Below, in pieces: positions 1-9,104 of a stretch of DNA of 44,306 nt (the stretch's first letter is position 1; each line of letters opens with the position of its first letter). The stretch comes from JAVBQJ01 sp031549115. Its GTDB lineage: Bacteria > Verrucomicrobiota > Lentisphaeria > Victivallales > Victivallaceae. Both the position numbers and the translations under genes were made by a program. The stretch covers positions 1-44,306 of the forward strand of contig JAVBQJ010000106.1 of NCBI GenBank assembly GCA_031549115.1. Direction: 5' to 3'. Below the pieces are notes generated by a model that worked only from the letters and a program-made list of their open reading frames with translations, was not told the origin of the DNA and made no database searches.

Positions 1-112
1 ACATTTTGTCATAGGCAGACCTCAACGTTATATTGTTACTTAAGATATTACAATATAATACATTAGTTGAGAATCTGCCTCTTCCTTTTGAAAATTTCAC
101 GCAATATTCAGG

Positions 113-527
113 CTAGCGGCACGGTCGCGCCTGACCGGCGCTCCGGCCCGTGCGCGCTCACAGTCAAGTGTCGAGTCTCGCAGTCGTTTGACATTGCATA
201 TTCGAGGCGGTTGACCGACAACAGGTGTGGGTCCTGAAGGGGGCAGCTGGGGGAAACGACGAGTTTCCCCCGGAGGGATCGGACGTGTATGGCCGGCAGT
301 GGGGGCGGCTTTTGTGGTGGTCTGGCCGGTTCGACGCGGCAACAGGCGTTTCCCCCTTTCAAAAGTCGCGAAAGATGCCAAAGGCATCTGGAGCAGAGGA
401 GCAGAGAACGCAGCGCGAAGCGCAAGGGCGAAAAGTAAGCTTGCGTTAGCGAGCGTAACGCGGGTCACCCTGCCGGGGGGCGTGGGGGCGAGAAGCCCCC
501 ACATCTCTCCTCCGCCAAAAACCAACG
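113..527. repeat. Hairpin-rich repeat, family 2 copy 1
   Basis: This non-coding block is clearly related to 26998-27372. Shared landmarks are a left end reading ctagcggcacggtcgcgcct, a central hairpin gatgccAAAggcatc, and a terminal GTGGGGGC/GCCCCCAC stem at 482-489/495-502. The right end touches the TGA stop (528-530) of the minus-strand CNNM gene. Unlike copy 2, the terminal stem is not followed by a run of T. Compared with copy 2 it carries extra small palindromes around 405-470. Bases 1-112 are AT-rich and hold nothing I can recognise. Open frames through this block are short, overlapping and not convincing as genes. Confidence 0.75.
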
Positions 528-1754
528 TCAAATGGTCTTGACATTGAATTCGAGACCACGGCCGCGGCGAACCTTGCGGACAGTCAACTCCACATTGTGG
601 TGGCGAAGCTGGTCGCCGACCTTCGGGTTGCGTTTCAGCTGGCGGGTGAACCACATCGCCAGCGGTTCGGCCCGGCGCGGCAGATTCAGATGGGTTTCGC
701 GTGCCAGTGCCGACATCGCCATGCCGCCGCCGACCACCCAGAAGCCCGGGCCGGGCGAATAAAAGGTACGCGACAGCGGATCGAATTCATCGTCGAGATC
801 GCCGATCAGCTCCTCGACGATGTCCTCCATCGTGATCAACCCGACGCACAGGCCGTGCTCATCGCGGACGATGGCCATATGGACGTGCTGCACTGCGAAG
901 CGCTCCAGAATGTTGGCTGCGGAATCATCCGGCGCGACAAAGGCGATCGGGCGAACGATCTCCGACAGCTTCGCCGTATCCGGACGCGAACGCCACAGAG
1001 CCACCAATTCTTTGAAATTGACGTAACCGACGACCTTATTGTGATCGCCGGCATCGCATAACGGGTAGCGGGTATGGAAGTCGATATGCGTGCTGTTGAG
1101 CGCTTCGTCGATCGACTGGGTGCTGGACAGAAACGACACATTCGCCGCCGGCAGCATGATCTCGCTGGCGGTCTGGTCCGACAGGCGCGGCGCAGCGCGA
1201 ATAATACGTTCCTGCCGGGTGCTGATCTCCTGTGAACTGCGCGCCGAGGCGGCCAGCGCGAGAATTTCGTCGGTGGTGTTCGGCGGCGGCTCCGCCTGGT
1301 TGCGGAATTCGAACGGACGGTTGATCCGGTGTGAAAACCGGATCAGCGGCGACAGCAGGAACACCAGCACCTGCAGGGGGCGGGTGGCCACAATCATCAC
1401 CGACGGACTGAAACGGACGCCGATGGTCTTCGGCAGAATCTCGCAATATTGCACCATGAAAACCGCCAGCGCAAACGAAAACACCTCCACCCAGGTCTTT
1501 CCCCACAACAGAGTGAATTGCGCGCCGGCCACCGCGGCCCCCATCATGTTGGCCGCGGTGTTCAGCAACAGAATCACCGCCAGCGGACGGCCGATTTCGG
1601 CCTTGAAGCGCTTGCACTGCGCCGCGATTCCCGGCCGCTTCAGCCGGATATCCGCCAACTGCGACGGAGTCAGGCTCAACAGAGCCGACTCCGTCATCGA
1701 GCAGATGAACGAAACCACCACCGCAATGCCGACAGCAACGAAAAGAAGCAGCAT
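528..1754 (-). CDS. CNNM/CorC-type membrane protein with CBS pair (HlyC/CorC family)
   Basis: This 408-residue protein has the CNNM/HlyC-CorC layout. An N-terminal DUF21/CNNM membrane domain (about residues 1-150) opens with a long hydrophobic helix and the family-like stretch SMTESALLSLTPSQL, and later has EILPKTIGVRFSP. A CBS pair follows (about 185-315, ending TMEDIVEELIGDLDDE), then a C-terminal CorC_HlyC-type FAD/adenosyl-fold domain. Family members are linked to Mg2+ or Co2+ efflux and homeostasis; the substrate here is unknown. It is the last gene of the eight-gene operon, starting 9 nt after the preceding stop with no clear ribosome site, so it is probably translationally coupled. Its stop abuts repeat family 2 copy 1. 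The family call is firm; the transport role is inferred. Confidence 0.85.
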   Translation of the reverse strand: MLLLFVAVGIAVVVSFICSMTESALLSLTPSQLADIRLKRPGIAAQCKRFKAEIGRPLAVILLLNTAANMMGAAVAGAQFTLLWGKTWVEVFSFALAVFMVQYCEILPKTIGVRFSPSVMIVATRPLQVLVFLLSPLIRFSHRINRPFEFRNQAEPPPNTTDEILALAASARSSQEISTRQERIIRAAPRLSDQTASEIMLPAANVSFLSSTQSIDEALNSTHIDFHTRYPLCDAGDHNKVVGYVNFKELVALWRSRPDTAKLSEIVRPIAFVAPDDSAANILERFAVQHVHMAIVRDEHGLCVGLITMEDIVEELIGDLDDEFDPLSRTFYSPGPGFWVVGGGMAMSALARETHLNLPRRAEPLAMWFTRQLKRNPKVGDQLRHHNVELTVRKVRRGRGLEFNVKTI

Positions 1755-1763
1755 ATGTTGATA

Positions 1764-3374
1764 TTATTGCGCGCCGTTTTCCTCGCGCGCTTTCCTTTCC
1801 GCCTTTTCCTGTTCCACCATGACGGCAATCCGGGCCTGCAATTGCGCCCGTCCGTCATCATCCAACGCGTTCAACACCGCCTCATAGGCATTGACCATGA
1901 ACGTATTGAATGGCGGCAGGCCAATCCGCTGCTCCAGCTTAACGTCGGACTGGGCATTCTTCTGGTAATCCGTATACATGAAGAACGCCTGCTCCCGCAA
2001 CGCTTTCGCCGTATCCAGGTCCCCGGAACCGATATACAAATACATCTCGGTCAGGCGCGCGAACAACAGCGAAGTGATTACCGGCTGCGACGCGTTTTTC
2101 ACGTCCTCCGCCCACTCCCGCTGAACGAACAAATCCAACGGCTCCTTGTGCGGCGTCGGGTCCTGCTCCCGGAGCTGATGGTACAGCGCTCCGGCTTCGG
2201 CGATGCGTCCATAGGAATACAGCATCACGATCGCGTCTTTGTAGAAATTCAACTTCGCCGATACAAAGCTCTGCGATTTGTTGTCATCGAACGCTTTGTC
2301 GTACGTGTCGATCACCCCCTGCGCCAGATTCAGGTTCGGCACCATGATCACCCGCTCGGAGTTGAGCTTGTCCAGATAGATGATCCGGCCGTTGCGGAAG
2401 CTGATCGCCAACGCCTGCGTAATGATGCGTTCGCAGTTCAGATCCTTGTGTCCCGGAGTCTTCTTCAACCCCATGAATGCCCAGTAGATCGCCTGCGCTT
2501 CCATCGTACGCCAGTCCAGAGCACCATACGTATTGTTGATCTCCACGATGACCTCCGGCTCCATCCGGAAGCTGTCATACAGCCAGCTCGCCCGCAAACC
2601 GTCGCCCATCGCCTGCTGCTGCTCCGGCGTCAGCGCTTCCAGCGCCTTGTCCGGCAGCTTTCCGGCCTCGATGAAGCCGGTGAGCAGCGCCGGATAATCC
2701 GGATAACCGACCGCCGCCAGCTTCAGCCACACCGGATCCTTTTCCGGCCAGCGCTTCAGGAATTTCGCCTTGCCCGCCGGAGCGGCCACCAGCGCCGGCC
2801 AATCCGGCTTGGCGCCGATCACCCGGTCCATATTGATCGCCCACTGGTTCTTGTAGTACAAGTTGGCGTCGTCCATGATCTGGCCCATCTTGTGCATGAA
2901 AGTCCAGGCCAGGTCCTTGTAGAGCTGCGGATCCTCGGGGTTGTAGTTGATCGCCTTGTCGCGAATCAGCCGGATCCCCTCCTGAACCCAGCGCCAGCGG
3001 TCCTCCCGCCGCGAACAGGTCACCGAAATATTGTAGGCCATGTTCCACGCCAGGTAAACCGTCGCCCCGGAGAAGGTCGGCTGCAATTCCGTGATCCAAT
3101 TGGCCAACTGCACCATTTCGAAGTAGTTGCCCTCGTCCTGCAGCGAATTGGCGCGCAGCCACAGCACGTCGGCCAACAGGCCGCGGAAGCTGCCCAGCGC
3201 CATCGTGGTAAAGGCCACAAATGGCGGCGCGTTGTTGACATCGCCCTCGAAACGCAGGTGATGCTCCTTGATATCCCGGTCCAGGCGCGATTCGACCCGG
3301 CTGATTCCCAACAACAGCCCCACCGTAATCACCAGCAGGACGAAATATAATACCAGTTGCTTGAATTTGCTCAT
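1764..3374 (-). CDS. Membrane-anchored helical/TPR-like protein of unknown function
   Basis: This 536-residue protein has one N-terminal membrane helix (about residues 5-22, QLVLYFVLLVITVGLLLGI) and a long, mostly helical extracytoplasmic body. The body has TPR-like spacing of aromatic and alanine positions, for example around NYFEMVQLANWITELQP and LYKDLAWTFMHKMG. The start at 3374 is chosen because its ATG overlaps the permease stop as ATGA; an upstream in-frame start would run 39 nt into that gene. It sits between an ABC permease and a CNNM protein in one operon, so it may be an accessory or scaffold subunit of that system. I recognise no catalytic motif and assign no function. Confidence 0.75.
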   Translation of the reverse strand: MSKFKQLVLYFVLLVITVGLLLGISRVESRLDRDIKEHHLRFEGDVNNAPPFVAFTTMALGSFRGLLADVLWLRANSLQDEGNYFEMVQLANWITELQPTFSGATVYLAWNMAYNISVTCSRREDRWRWVQEGIRLIRDKAINYNPEDPQLYKDLAWTFMHKMGQIMDDANLYYKNQWAINMDRVIGAKPDWPALVAAPAGKAKFLKRWPEKDPVWLKLAAVGYPDYPALLTGFIEAGKLPDKALEALTPEQQQAMGDGLRASWLYDSFRMEPEVIVEINNTYGALDWRTMEAQAIYWAFMGLKKTPGHKDLNCERIITQALAISFRNGRIIYLDKLNSERVIMVPNLNLAQGVIDTYDKAFDDNKSQSFVSAKLNFYKDAIVMLYSYGRIAEAGALYHQLREQDPTPHKEPLDLFVQREWAEDVKNASQPVITSLLFARLTEMYLYIGSGDLDTAKALREQAFFMYTDYQKNAQSDVKLEQRIGLPPFNTFMVNAYEAVLNALDDDGRAQLQARIAVMVEQEKAERKAREENGAQ

Positions 3375-4798
3375 TTTCGAATCACCAGCCCCAGTTCGCG
3401 TTTCCAGTAACAATACATCCCGAACAGGAAGAACGGGACGCCGCGCAGCAGGAAGTAGCTCAGGAACAACCGGCCGATCAGCGAAAATTCCACCAATTCC
3501 CCGGTGGAAACGTATTGCGTGACTTCAAAGTTCTGCATCGGGATCACCACCAGCAGCAGCGCCTTGCCGACGAAATAGCCGATGTAATCCCCCGCGCCCG
3601 AAAAGAACGGCGTTCCCACCATATACGTGGCGAAGCTGCCGAACAGCAGATACGACACCACCACGAAAATCGCCGTCGGCAGCGACAGGAACGAAGCCGC
3701 CGCACACCCCAGGCCGGCGAAGATCAGAATCTGCATCACCAGCACCAGCACCGCCCGGAAATAGTTCGACGCGAAGCCGCTGACCGCGATCATCAACCGC
3801 GGCCCGTCGGCGCGCTGGAAGAACTGGTTCGCATGCTCGACACTGTCGCCGGTCGCATAAAAGTTGTCGAAGTTGGTGTATTCCAGCCGCACCGTGCCGT
3901 CCGGAGACACGAAATTGCCGCGCAGCTCCTTCTCGATGAAGTTGCCGCCGAGAATTTGCTCCACCGGCTGCGGATCGCGCACGAATGAATACCCGGCCAG
4001 CTTCGCCGTCTCGTTGACATTCGACACCGATTCGTATTCGCGGTTGACCGTAAAGTAGGTCCACTGTCCATGCGTGAGACGCTGATCCTCGCTGGAGGCC
4101 TTGGCGACATACACCCGGAAACGCAGGAACACCGGTCCATTGTAATCGGCCGGAAGCCCGGAGTAATCCCAACGCTTGGTCTGGCGGTAAGCCACCTCCT
4201 GCGACCGGGCCAGCAGCATCCGCTGCAACTCCATGATTTCGCCGGTGCCGACCTCTTCGCCGACACGCGAAAACTCCCGTTTCTTCTTTTCCGTCGCCTG
4301 GTCGATCTCCGCGCGCAGCTCTCCGGTATCCGGACGGAACACCCGGCGCCCGACCAGGACCTCCTGGGCGATGCGTTCCCGCTCCGCCACATCGAAGTCC
4401 TGACGCGAATATTGCCACATCACGGTAAAATAGATCGATACCGCCGCCAGCAGCAGCAGCACCACATGCACCAGCGACACCCCGGTCCACTTCGCCAGCC
4501 AGATCACCAGGCGCGAGACCGGCTTGGTCACCACCAGATGCAGCTGGTAGCTCTCGACATCCTGCGTCATCGAAAAGCAGCCGAGCCACACCGCGGACAA
4601 CGACAGCATGAACGACACCGCCGCCAAGCTGTATTTGAGCGAAATCTGAATGTAGCCCTGTGCGGTGCCGTCGCCGGCGATCGTGTTCGGAATCGCAATC
4701 ACGCACACCAGAAGTAGCGCCAGAAGCAACTGAAAGATATGCGACCGAAGCGCATTCCGGATCGTCAAATTTACGATAGCCCAAAATGGTTTCATCAT
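3371..4798 (-). CDS. ABC-2 type transporter permease
   Basis: This 475-residue membrane protein starts MMKPFWAIVNLTIRNALRS, typical of ABC-2 permeases. It has two or three N-terminal membrane helices (about residues 20-42, 54-78, 100-125). A large soluble loop of roughly 200 residues follows (about 125-335), partly charged and helical. At least three more membrane helices follow to the C-terminus. The loop is longer than in simple ABC-2 permeases and may project into the periplasm or bind the following 536-residue protein. The ATPase gene ends 21 nt upstream and the next gene overlaps by 4 nt (ATGA), which fits one transcription unit. The substrate is unknown; by family it is probably an exporter. 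Confidence 0.8.
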   Translation of the reverse strand: MMKPFWAIVNLTIRNALRSHIFQLLLALLLVCVIAIPNTIAGDGTAQGYIQISLKYSLAAVSFMLSLSAVWLGCFSMTQDVESYQLHLVVTKPVSRLVIWLAKWTGVSLVHVVLLLLAAVSIYFTVMWQYSRQDFDVAERERIAQEVLVGRRVFRPDTGELRAEIDQATEKKKREFSRVGEEVGTGEIMELQRMLLARSQEVAYRQTKRWDYSGLPADYNGPVFLRFRVYVAKASSEDQRLTHGQWTYFTVNREYESVSNVNETAKLAGYSFVRDPQPVEQILGGNFIEKELRGNFVSPDGTVRLEYTNFDNFYATGDSVEHANQFFQRADGPRLMIAVSGFASNYFRAVLVLVMQILIFAGLGCAAASFLSLPTAIFVVVSYLLFGSFATYMVGTPFFSGAGDYIGYFVGKALLLVVIPMQNFEVTQYVSTGELVEFSLIGRLFLSYFLLRGVPFFLFGMYCYWKRELGLVIRK

Positions 4799-4819
4799 TA
4801 TTTATCCAATCCGCTTTGC

Positions 4820-5980
4820 TTAGAGCAGGTCCTTCAGTTTTTCGTTGGCTTCATCCAGCTTTTCGGCTTCCTCGCGCGATGCCGCCGCTTCGGCCGACTC
4901 TTCCGGCTTTTCCTCTTCGCCGATCAACGCATCCAGCTTGGCTTCGACCTTCTCCTCGCGCTCCTCCGCCGTCGGTTCCGCTTCGGCCGGCTTGGCCGCC
5001 GGTGCCGGCGCGACGTTTTCACGCATCAGATCGGCGAGCACCCGGTCGCTGCCGGAGCCTTCACTCAAATACTCGGCCACGCCGGACGAACCGGTAACGC
5101 CGGCGGTTTCCACCGACGCCTGGCGTGCTTTTTTGACCACGTCGAGGAAGAAATCCTCCAGCGAGCGGCGCGGCTGATCGATTTCGAAGTTTTCGCCCTT
5201 GAGCTCCTGGCGCAGGATCTTGAGCAGATGCGTCATCTGGTCGGGCGGCAGCGTCGGCATCGTGACCCGGGTGGAATCGGAGACGGTCAAAAGTTCATTG
5301 ATCGTCCCCTGGGCCCGGATCTGGCCGCCGTAGAGGATGATGACCCGGTCGCAGACGTCCTCGACGTCGCTGAGCAAATGGCTGGTCATCAGCACGGTCT
5401 TGCCGCGCTTCTTCAGCATCAGGATCAGATCCTTGACCTCCTTGCTGCCGAGCGGGTCCAACCCGGAGGTCGGTTCGTCGAGCACCAGGAATTCAGGGTC
5501 GTTGATCATCGCCTGCGCGAGGCCGATGCGGCGCTGCATGCCTTTGGAAAATTCCCCCACCCGGCGCCGCCGGGCATGGGCCATACCCACCATGTCGAGC
5601 AATTGATCGATACGCCGAACTCGCTCCGCCTTGGACAGATTGAACAGCGACCCGAAAAAATCCAGCGTCTCTTCGGCGGTGAGATATTTGTAGAGGTAAG
5701 ACTCTTCCGGCAGATAGCCGATCATCCGCTTGGTTTCCACCGCGCGCGGCGAACGCTCCAGGACGGAAAGCTTCCCCGCCGACGGATACAACAATCCGAG
5801 GATCATCTTCACCGTCGTCGATTTCCCGGAGCCGTTCGGCCCGAGCAATCCGATCACCTCACCGGGACGGATTTCGAAATCAATGTCATTGACCGCACGC
5901 GCTTTCGGACGATTCCAAAAATCCCGAAAGGTTTTGGTCAAACCGATTGCCTGTACTACCGGAACGTCTTGCCCAGCCAT
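4820..5980 (-). CDS. ABC transporter ATP-binding protein with acidic C-terminal tail
   Basis: This 386-residue ATPase pairs with the permease downstream. Visible motifs are Walker A (GPNGSGKST), a signature-like segment (SKGMQRRIGLAQAM), Walker B with D-loop (FLVLDEPTSGLDP) and the switch histidine (MTSHLLSD). The nucleotide-binding domain covers about residues 8-235. Beyond about residue 300 a tail rich in Ala, Glu and Lys extends to the C-terminus; it is predicted disordered or coiled and is not part of a standard ATPase. The gene starts 2 nt after the P-type ATPase stop, so the two are probably translationally coupled. It most resembles drug/lipid-type exporters of the CcmA class, but the substrate cannot be read from the sequence. 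Confidence 0.88.
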   Translation of the reverse strand: MAGQDVPVVQAIGLTKTFRDFWNRPKARAVNDIDFEIRPGEVIGLLGPNGSGKSTTVKMILGLLYPSAGKLSVLERSPRAVETKRMIGYLPEESYLYKYLTAEETLDFFGSLFNLSKAERVRRIDQLLDMVGMAHARRRRVGEFSKGMQRRIGLAQAMINDPEFLVLDEPTSGLDPLGSKEVKDLILMLKKRGKTVLMTSHLLSDVEDVCDRVIILYGGQIRAQGTINELLTVSDSTRVTMPTLPPDQMTHLLKILRQELKGENFEIDQPRRSLEDFFLDVVKKARQASVETAGVTGSSGVAEYLSEGSGSDRVLADLMRENVAPAPAAKPAEAEPTAEEREEKVEAKLDALIGEEEKPEESAEAAASREEAEKLDEANEKLKDLL

Positions 5981-5982
5981 AA

Positions 5983-7956
5983 TTATTTGTTACTCCCGTT
6001 TGCGCCGGCACCGGGCGCATTGTCACTAAATGTCAACTCTTCGCCGGTGCGCACCAGCCGCGCACTGTTGAAAATCACCAGAATGGTACTGATGATCTGC
6101 AACACCGCCGCCCAGACCGGGGTCAGGTATTCAAAGACCGCCAGCACAATACCGCCGAAAACGAACAGAATCCCGATCAGCAGATTCTGATTGATCACCA
6201 GCCGCGACTTCTGCGACAAATACACCAACATCGGGATACGGCGTAAATCGTTGTTCATCAAAGCCACCGACGCACTGTTGATGGCGATGTCGCTGCCGAT
6301 CGCCCCCATCGCGATACCCAGCGAACCCGCCGCCAGCGCCGGCGCGTCGTTGACGCCGTCGCCGACCACCGCCACCAGGGTTTCCTGTTTGACCGACTCG
6401 ACGTATTCCACCTTGGTTTCCGGCAGGCATTCGCTGCGGTATTCGTCGATGTTCAACGTCGCCGCCACCGTTTCCGCGACACTTTCGCGGTCGCCGGTGA
6501 CCATCGCGCAATTCCGGACTCCGAGGTCGCGCAGACTCTGCAGCGCCGCGGCGGCATCCTTGCGGATCTTGTCCTTCAGGCCGATCCAGCCGATCACCCG
6601 GTCGCCGTCGGCGACATACACCACGCTCATGCCGTCGGCCTCATCGTCGTGCGGCGGCACCGACAGCCCCAGCGATTCCAGCCAGGCACCGCGCCCGACC
6701 CGAAGCAGACGTCCGTCCAGATGGGCCTCGACCCCCTTCCCGTGAACTTCCTGAAAGTCGGAAACCTCATCCGGCGTCAATCCGGCTTCGGTCGCCAGCT
6801 TCATCAGCGCCAGCGCGGTCGGGTGGTTGCTGTTCTTTTCCGCCGAAGCGGCGATGCGCAGCAGCTCCGCCGGCTTGACGCCGTCGACCGGGGTCAGCTT
6901 GACCACCGACAGAATCCCGTCGGTCAAGGTCCCGGTTTTGTCGAATACAAAGGCGCGGATGTGCGCCGCCAGCTCCAGGTGGCTGATGTTCTTGATCAGA
7001 ATCCCGAGACGCGCGGCCGCTGCCACCGCGGCGACCACCGCGGTCGGCGTCGCCAACACGATCGCGCACGGACAGGCGATCACCATCAGCGCGATCACCT
7101 GATTCATATCCTTGGTGAACCACCAGACCACGCCGGCGAGCATCAGAATCGTCGGCGTATAATATCCGGCGTAGCTGTCGATGATCCGGACGATCGGCGT
7201 CTTCGAGCTTTCCGCCGCCATGATCATATCCTTGACCCGGCCGAGCGTGGTATCCTCGCCGACCCGGGTGACGCGCAGGTCCACCGCGCCGGTGAGGTTC
7301 TGGGTGCCGGCGTAGACTTCGCTGGCCACATCCTTGTCCACCGGGACCGATTCCCCGGTGATCGACGCCTGGTTGACGGTACTGAAACCGCTTTCGATCA
7401 CGCCGTCGACCGGGAAGTTTTCTCCCGGGCGCACCCGGATGATGTCGCCGATCGCCAACGCGGAGACATCGACCTCCTCTTCCCGGCCGCCGACCAGGCG
7501 GCGGGCGTCGTTCGGCGTCAGCTTGATCAGCTCTTCGATCGAACGCTGCGCGCCGGACGCGGTCCGGTTTTCAATGATGATGGTCAGCAACAGAAAGAAC
7601 GCAATGACGCCGGCGATCTGAAAATCGCCGTTGGCCAGCGCCGCGAGGATCGCCAGCGCCACCAGTTCGTTCATGTACACCTTGCCGCTGAAAATATCCT
7701 TGATCGCGGTATAGATGATCGGGCAGGCCATGATGAAGGCGCCGAGAAACGCGTTCAGCTCCGACGCGAAACGCTGCTGCGGCAGCCACAAGCCGAGGAT
7801 GAAGGAGTTGACGACCAGAATGCCGCCCGCCAGCGCGAACAGGAGCCGCCACTGCGCTTTATCGCCTTTGTCTTCCGCTTTTCCGGCTTTGATTTCCGGC
7901 GCTTCCGGCGCCGGTGCTCCGGCGGCAACCGTTTGTTGTTCCATTTCCGTCGTCAT
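5983..7956 (-). CDS. P1B-type heavy-metal ATPase lacking an N-terminal metal-binding domain
   Basis: This 657-residue cation pump has a TGES actuator motif (200-203), the membrane CPC motif (295-297 in VIACPCAIVLATPTA), the phosphorylated Asp339 in DKTGTLTDG, an HP motif (SNHPTALAL) and the hinge GDGVNDAPAL. The first 35 residues are Ala/Lys/Glu-rich and contain no GMTCxxC heavy-metal domain. In the last membrane helix, AVLQIISTILVIFNSARL has Gln where E. coli ZntA has its metal-ligand Asp (from memory of that sequence). It also lacks the Met/Ser pattern of copper pumps, so metal specificity is open. The start overlaps the upstream SPFH stop as ATGA and follows a GAGGTG ribosome site. CadA/ZntA-like is the nearest name. 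Confidence 0.88.
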   Translation of the reverse strand: MTTEMEQQTVAAGAPAPEAPEIKAGKAEDKGDKAQWRLLFALAGGILVVNSFILGLWLPQQRFASELNAFLGAFIMACPIIYTAIKDIFSGKVYMNELVALAILAALANGDFQIAGVIAFFLLLTIIIENRTASGAQRSIEELIKLTPNDARRLVGGREEEVDVSALAIGDIIRVRPGENFPVDGVIESGFSTVNQASITGESVPVDKDVASEVYAGTQNLTGAVDLRVTRVGEDTTLGRVKDMIMAAESSKTPIVRIIDSYAGYYTPTILMLAGVVWWFTKDMNQVIALMVIACPCAIVLATPTAVVAAVAAAARLGILIKNISHLELAAHIRAFVFDKTGTLTDGILSVVKLTPVDGVKPAELLRIAASAEKNSNHPTALALMKLATEAGLTPDEVSDFQEVHGKGVEAHLDGRLLRVGRGAWLESLGLSVPPHDDEADGMSVVYVADGDRVIGWIGLKDKIRKDAAAALQSLRDLGVRNCAMVTGDRESVAETVAATLNIDEYRSECLPETKVEYVESVKQETLVAVVGDGVNDAPALAAGSLGIAMGAIGSDIAINSASVALMNNDLRRIPMLVYLSQKSRLVINQNLLIGILFVFGGIVLAVFEYLTPVWAAVLQIISTILVIFNSARLVRTGEELTFSDNAPGAGANGSNK

Positions 7957-9080
7957 CGCCGCACCTCAGTATTGCTGTTTTGCTCCTCGGCCTGCTTCGG
8001 TTCCGGATTCAACCGCAACCAAACCTTCTTTTCCGTTCCCGGTCCGAGCAAATAACGCTCATTCGCCTGCCCGACCAGCGTGCCGACGGCGTCGTAGTAC
8101 AACGGAATCAATGTGGCTTCGGGGTTTTTCTCGTACGCGGCCAGAATCTCCTGGAAGTATTTGACGTCGGCCGCGATCATTTCGACCACCTGCTTGCGGT
8201 AGTTCCGGGCGTTGTTCTTCAGGTTCTCCGCCTGGGTCTGGGTGGCATTTTCCACATTCATCCGGTAGTCCTCCGCCTGGCTCACCAAAGTTTCCTGCGC
8301 CGCCCCGGCCGCCTGCGCCATATCGAAGGCCGGCTTGACCGCCAACGGCACATTCGACTGCTGCAGCAGCAGATCTTCCACCACGACACCGAATTTCATC
8401 GTGCCGAGCAGCTCGTTTACGCGCATCCGCACCCGGTCGATATAAAGGGCCTGCTCCGAATACAGCACTTGATGGGCGGTCATTCCCGCGGTTACTTCGA
8501 TCACCGCGAAGCGCACCAGATTGGAGAGCAGCGTTTCGGGACCGCGGCGGCCGGCCGGATTGCCCTGGGCGTCGCGTTGCAATTCATCCGAATCCATCGG
8601 ATTCTGCGGTGTCAGCACCGTCGAATAGTACAAATAGGCGTCGGTGATCTTATATTTCAGCGCCCACGAGGTGTGGACGATGTTGGCGTCGGCGGTCAAC
8701 AGATAGTTGTCGCGGCCGGGAATCAGCGGCTGCTCCGGATTCGGCGGCGCCTGGGTATTCTGCTGGGCCGGGTTGAAGTTGACCGTCAGCGTCTTCGACA
8801 TCACCGGCACTTTCACATAGGAAGTGACCGGATACGGCAGGAACCATTGCCAGCCGGAGCTGTAGGAGTTCACGTAACGGCCGAAGCGCATCACGATGAC
8901 CTCTTCGTGCGGCTGCACCTGAAACGCGCTGTCGAAACAGACGAAATAAACCAGCATGCCGACGATCACGCAGATCAGCCCGGCGAATGCCAGCCGCAAA
9001 CTCCGGAACAGCGCCTGAACGCCGGAGGCATAACGCCCCTCGTTCCGCACCGGAACCGAAGGTGTATGGTGTTCACTCAT
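7953..9080 (-). CDS. SPFH-domain membrane protein (HflK/HflC-like), 375 aa
   Basis: This protein has a short cytoplasmic N-terminus, one membrane helix (about residues 29-49) and an SPFH/band-7 domain beginning QPHEEVIVMRFGRY. A long Ala/Gln/Glu-rich coiled coil follows (about 230-330), then a short tail. The start is set at 9080 because AGGAGG lies 9 nt upstream of that ATG; an ATG at 9089 sits directly on the AGGAGG and cannot use it. HflK/HflC normally form a cage around FtsH, but no ftsH is nearby. The gene is embedded with two more SPFH genes and a metal ATPase, so I would not call it hflC. It is more probably a subunit of a separate SPFH microdomain complex. Confidence 0.82.
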   Translation of the reverse strand: MSEHHTPSVPVRNEGRYASGVQALFRSLRLAFAGLICVIVGMLVYFVCFDSAFQVQPHEEVIVMRFGRYVNSYSSGWQWFLPYPVTSYVKVPVMSKTLTVNFNPAQQNTQAPPNPEQPLIPGRDNYLLTADANIVHTSWALKYKITDAYLYYSTVLTPQNPMDSDELQRDAQGNPAGRRGPETLLSNLVRFAVIEVTAGMTAHQVLYSEQALYIDRVRMRVNELLGTMKFGVVVEDLLLQQSNVPLAVKPAFDMAQAAGAAQETLVSQAEDYRMNVENATQTQAENLKNNARNYRKQVVEMIAADVKYFQEILAAYEKNPEATLIPLYYDAVGTLVGQANERYLLGPGTEKKVWLRLNPEPKQAEEQNSNTEVRR

Positions 9081-9104
9081 TTTCCACATCCTCCTGTCGG
9101 GGTT

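Noticed and set aside
1449..3350. Long plus-strand open frame opposite the helical protein gene, and similar ones at 4739-6190, 7914-10076, 10063-11985 and 32989-35751
   Set aside because: They are frames opposite well-supported genes, rich in Arg/His/Gln as expected from the reverse of GC-rich codons, with no motifs or ribosome sites.
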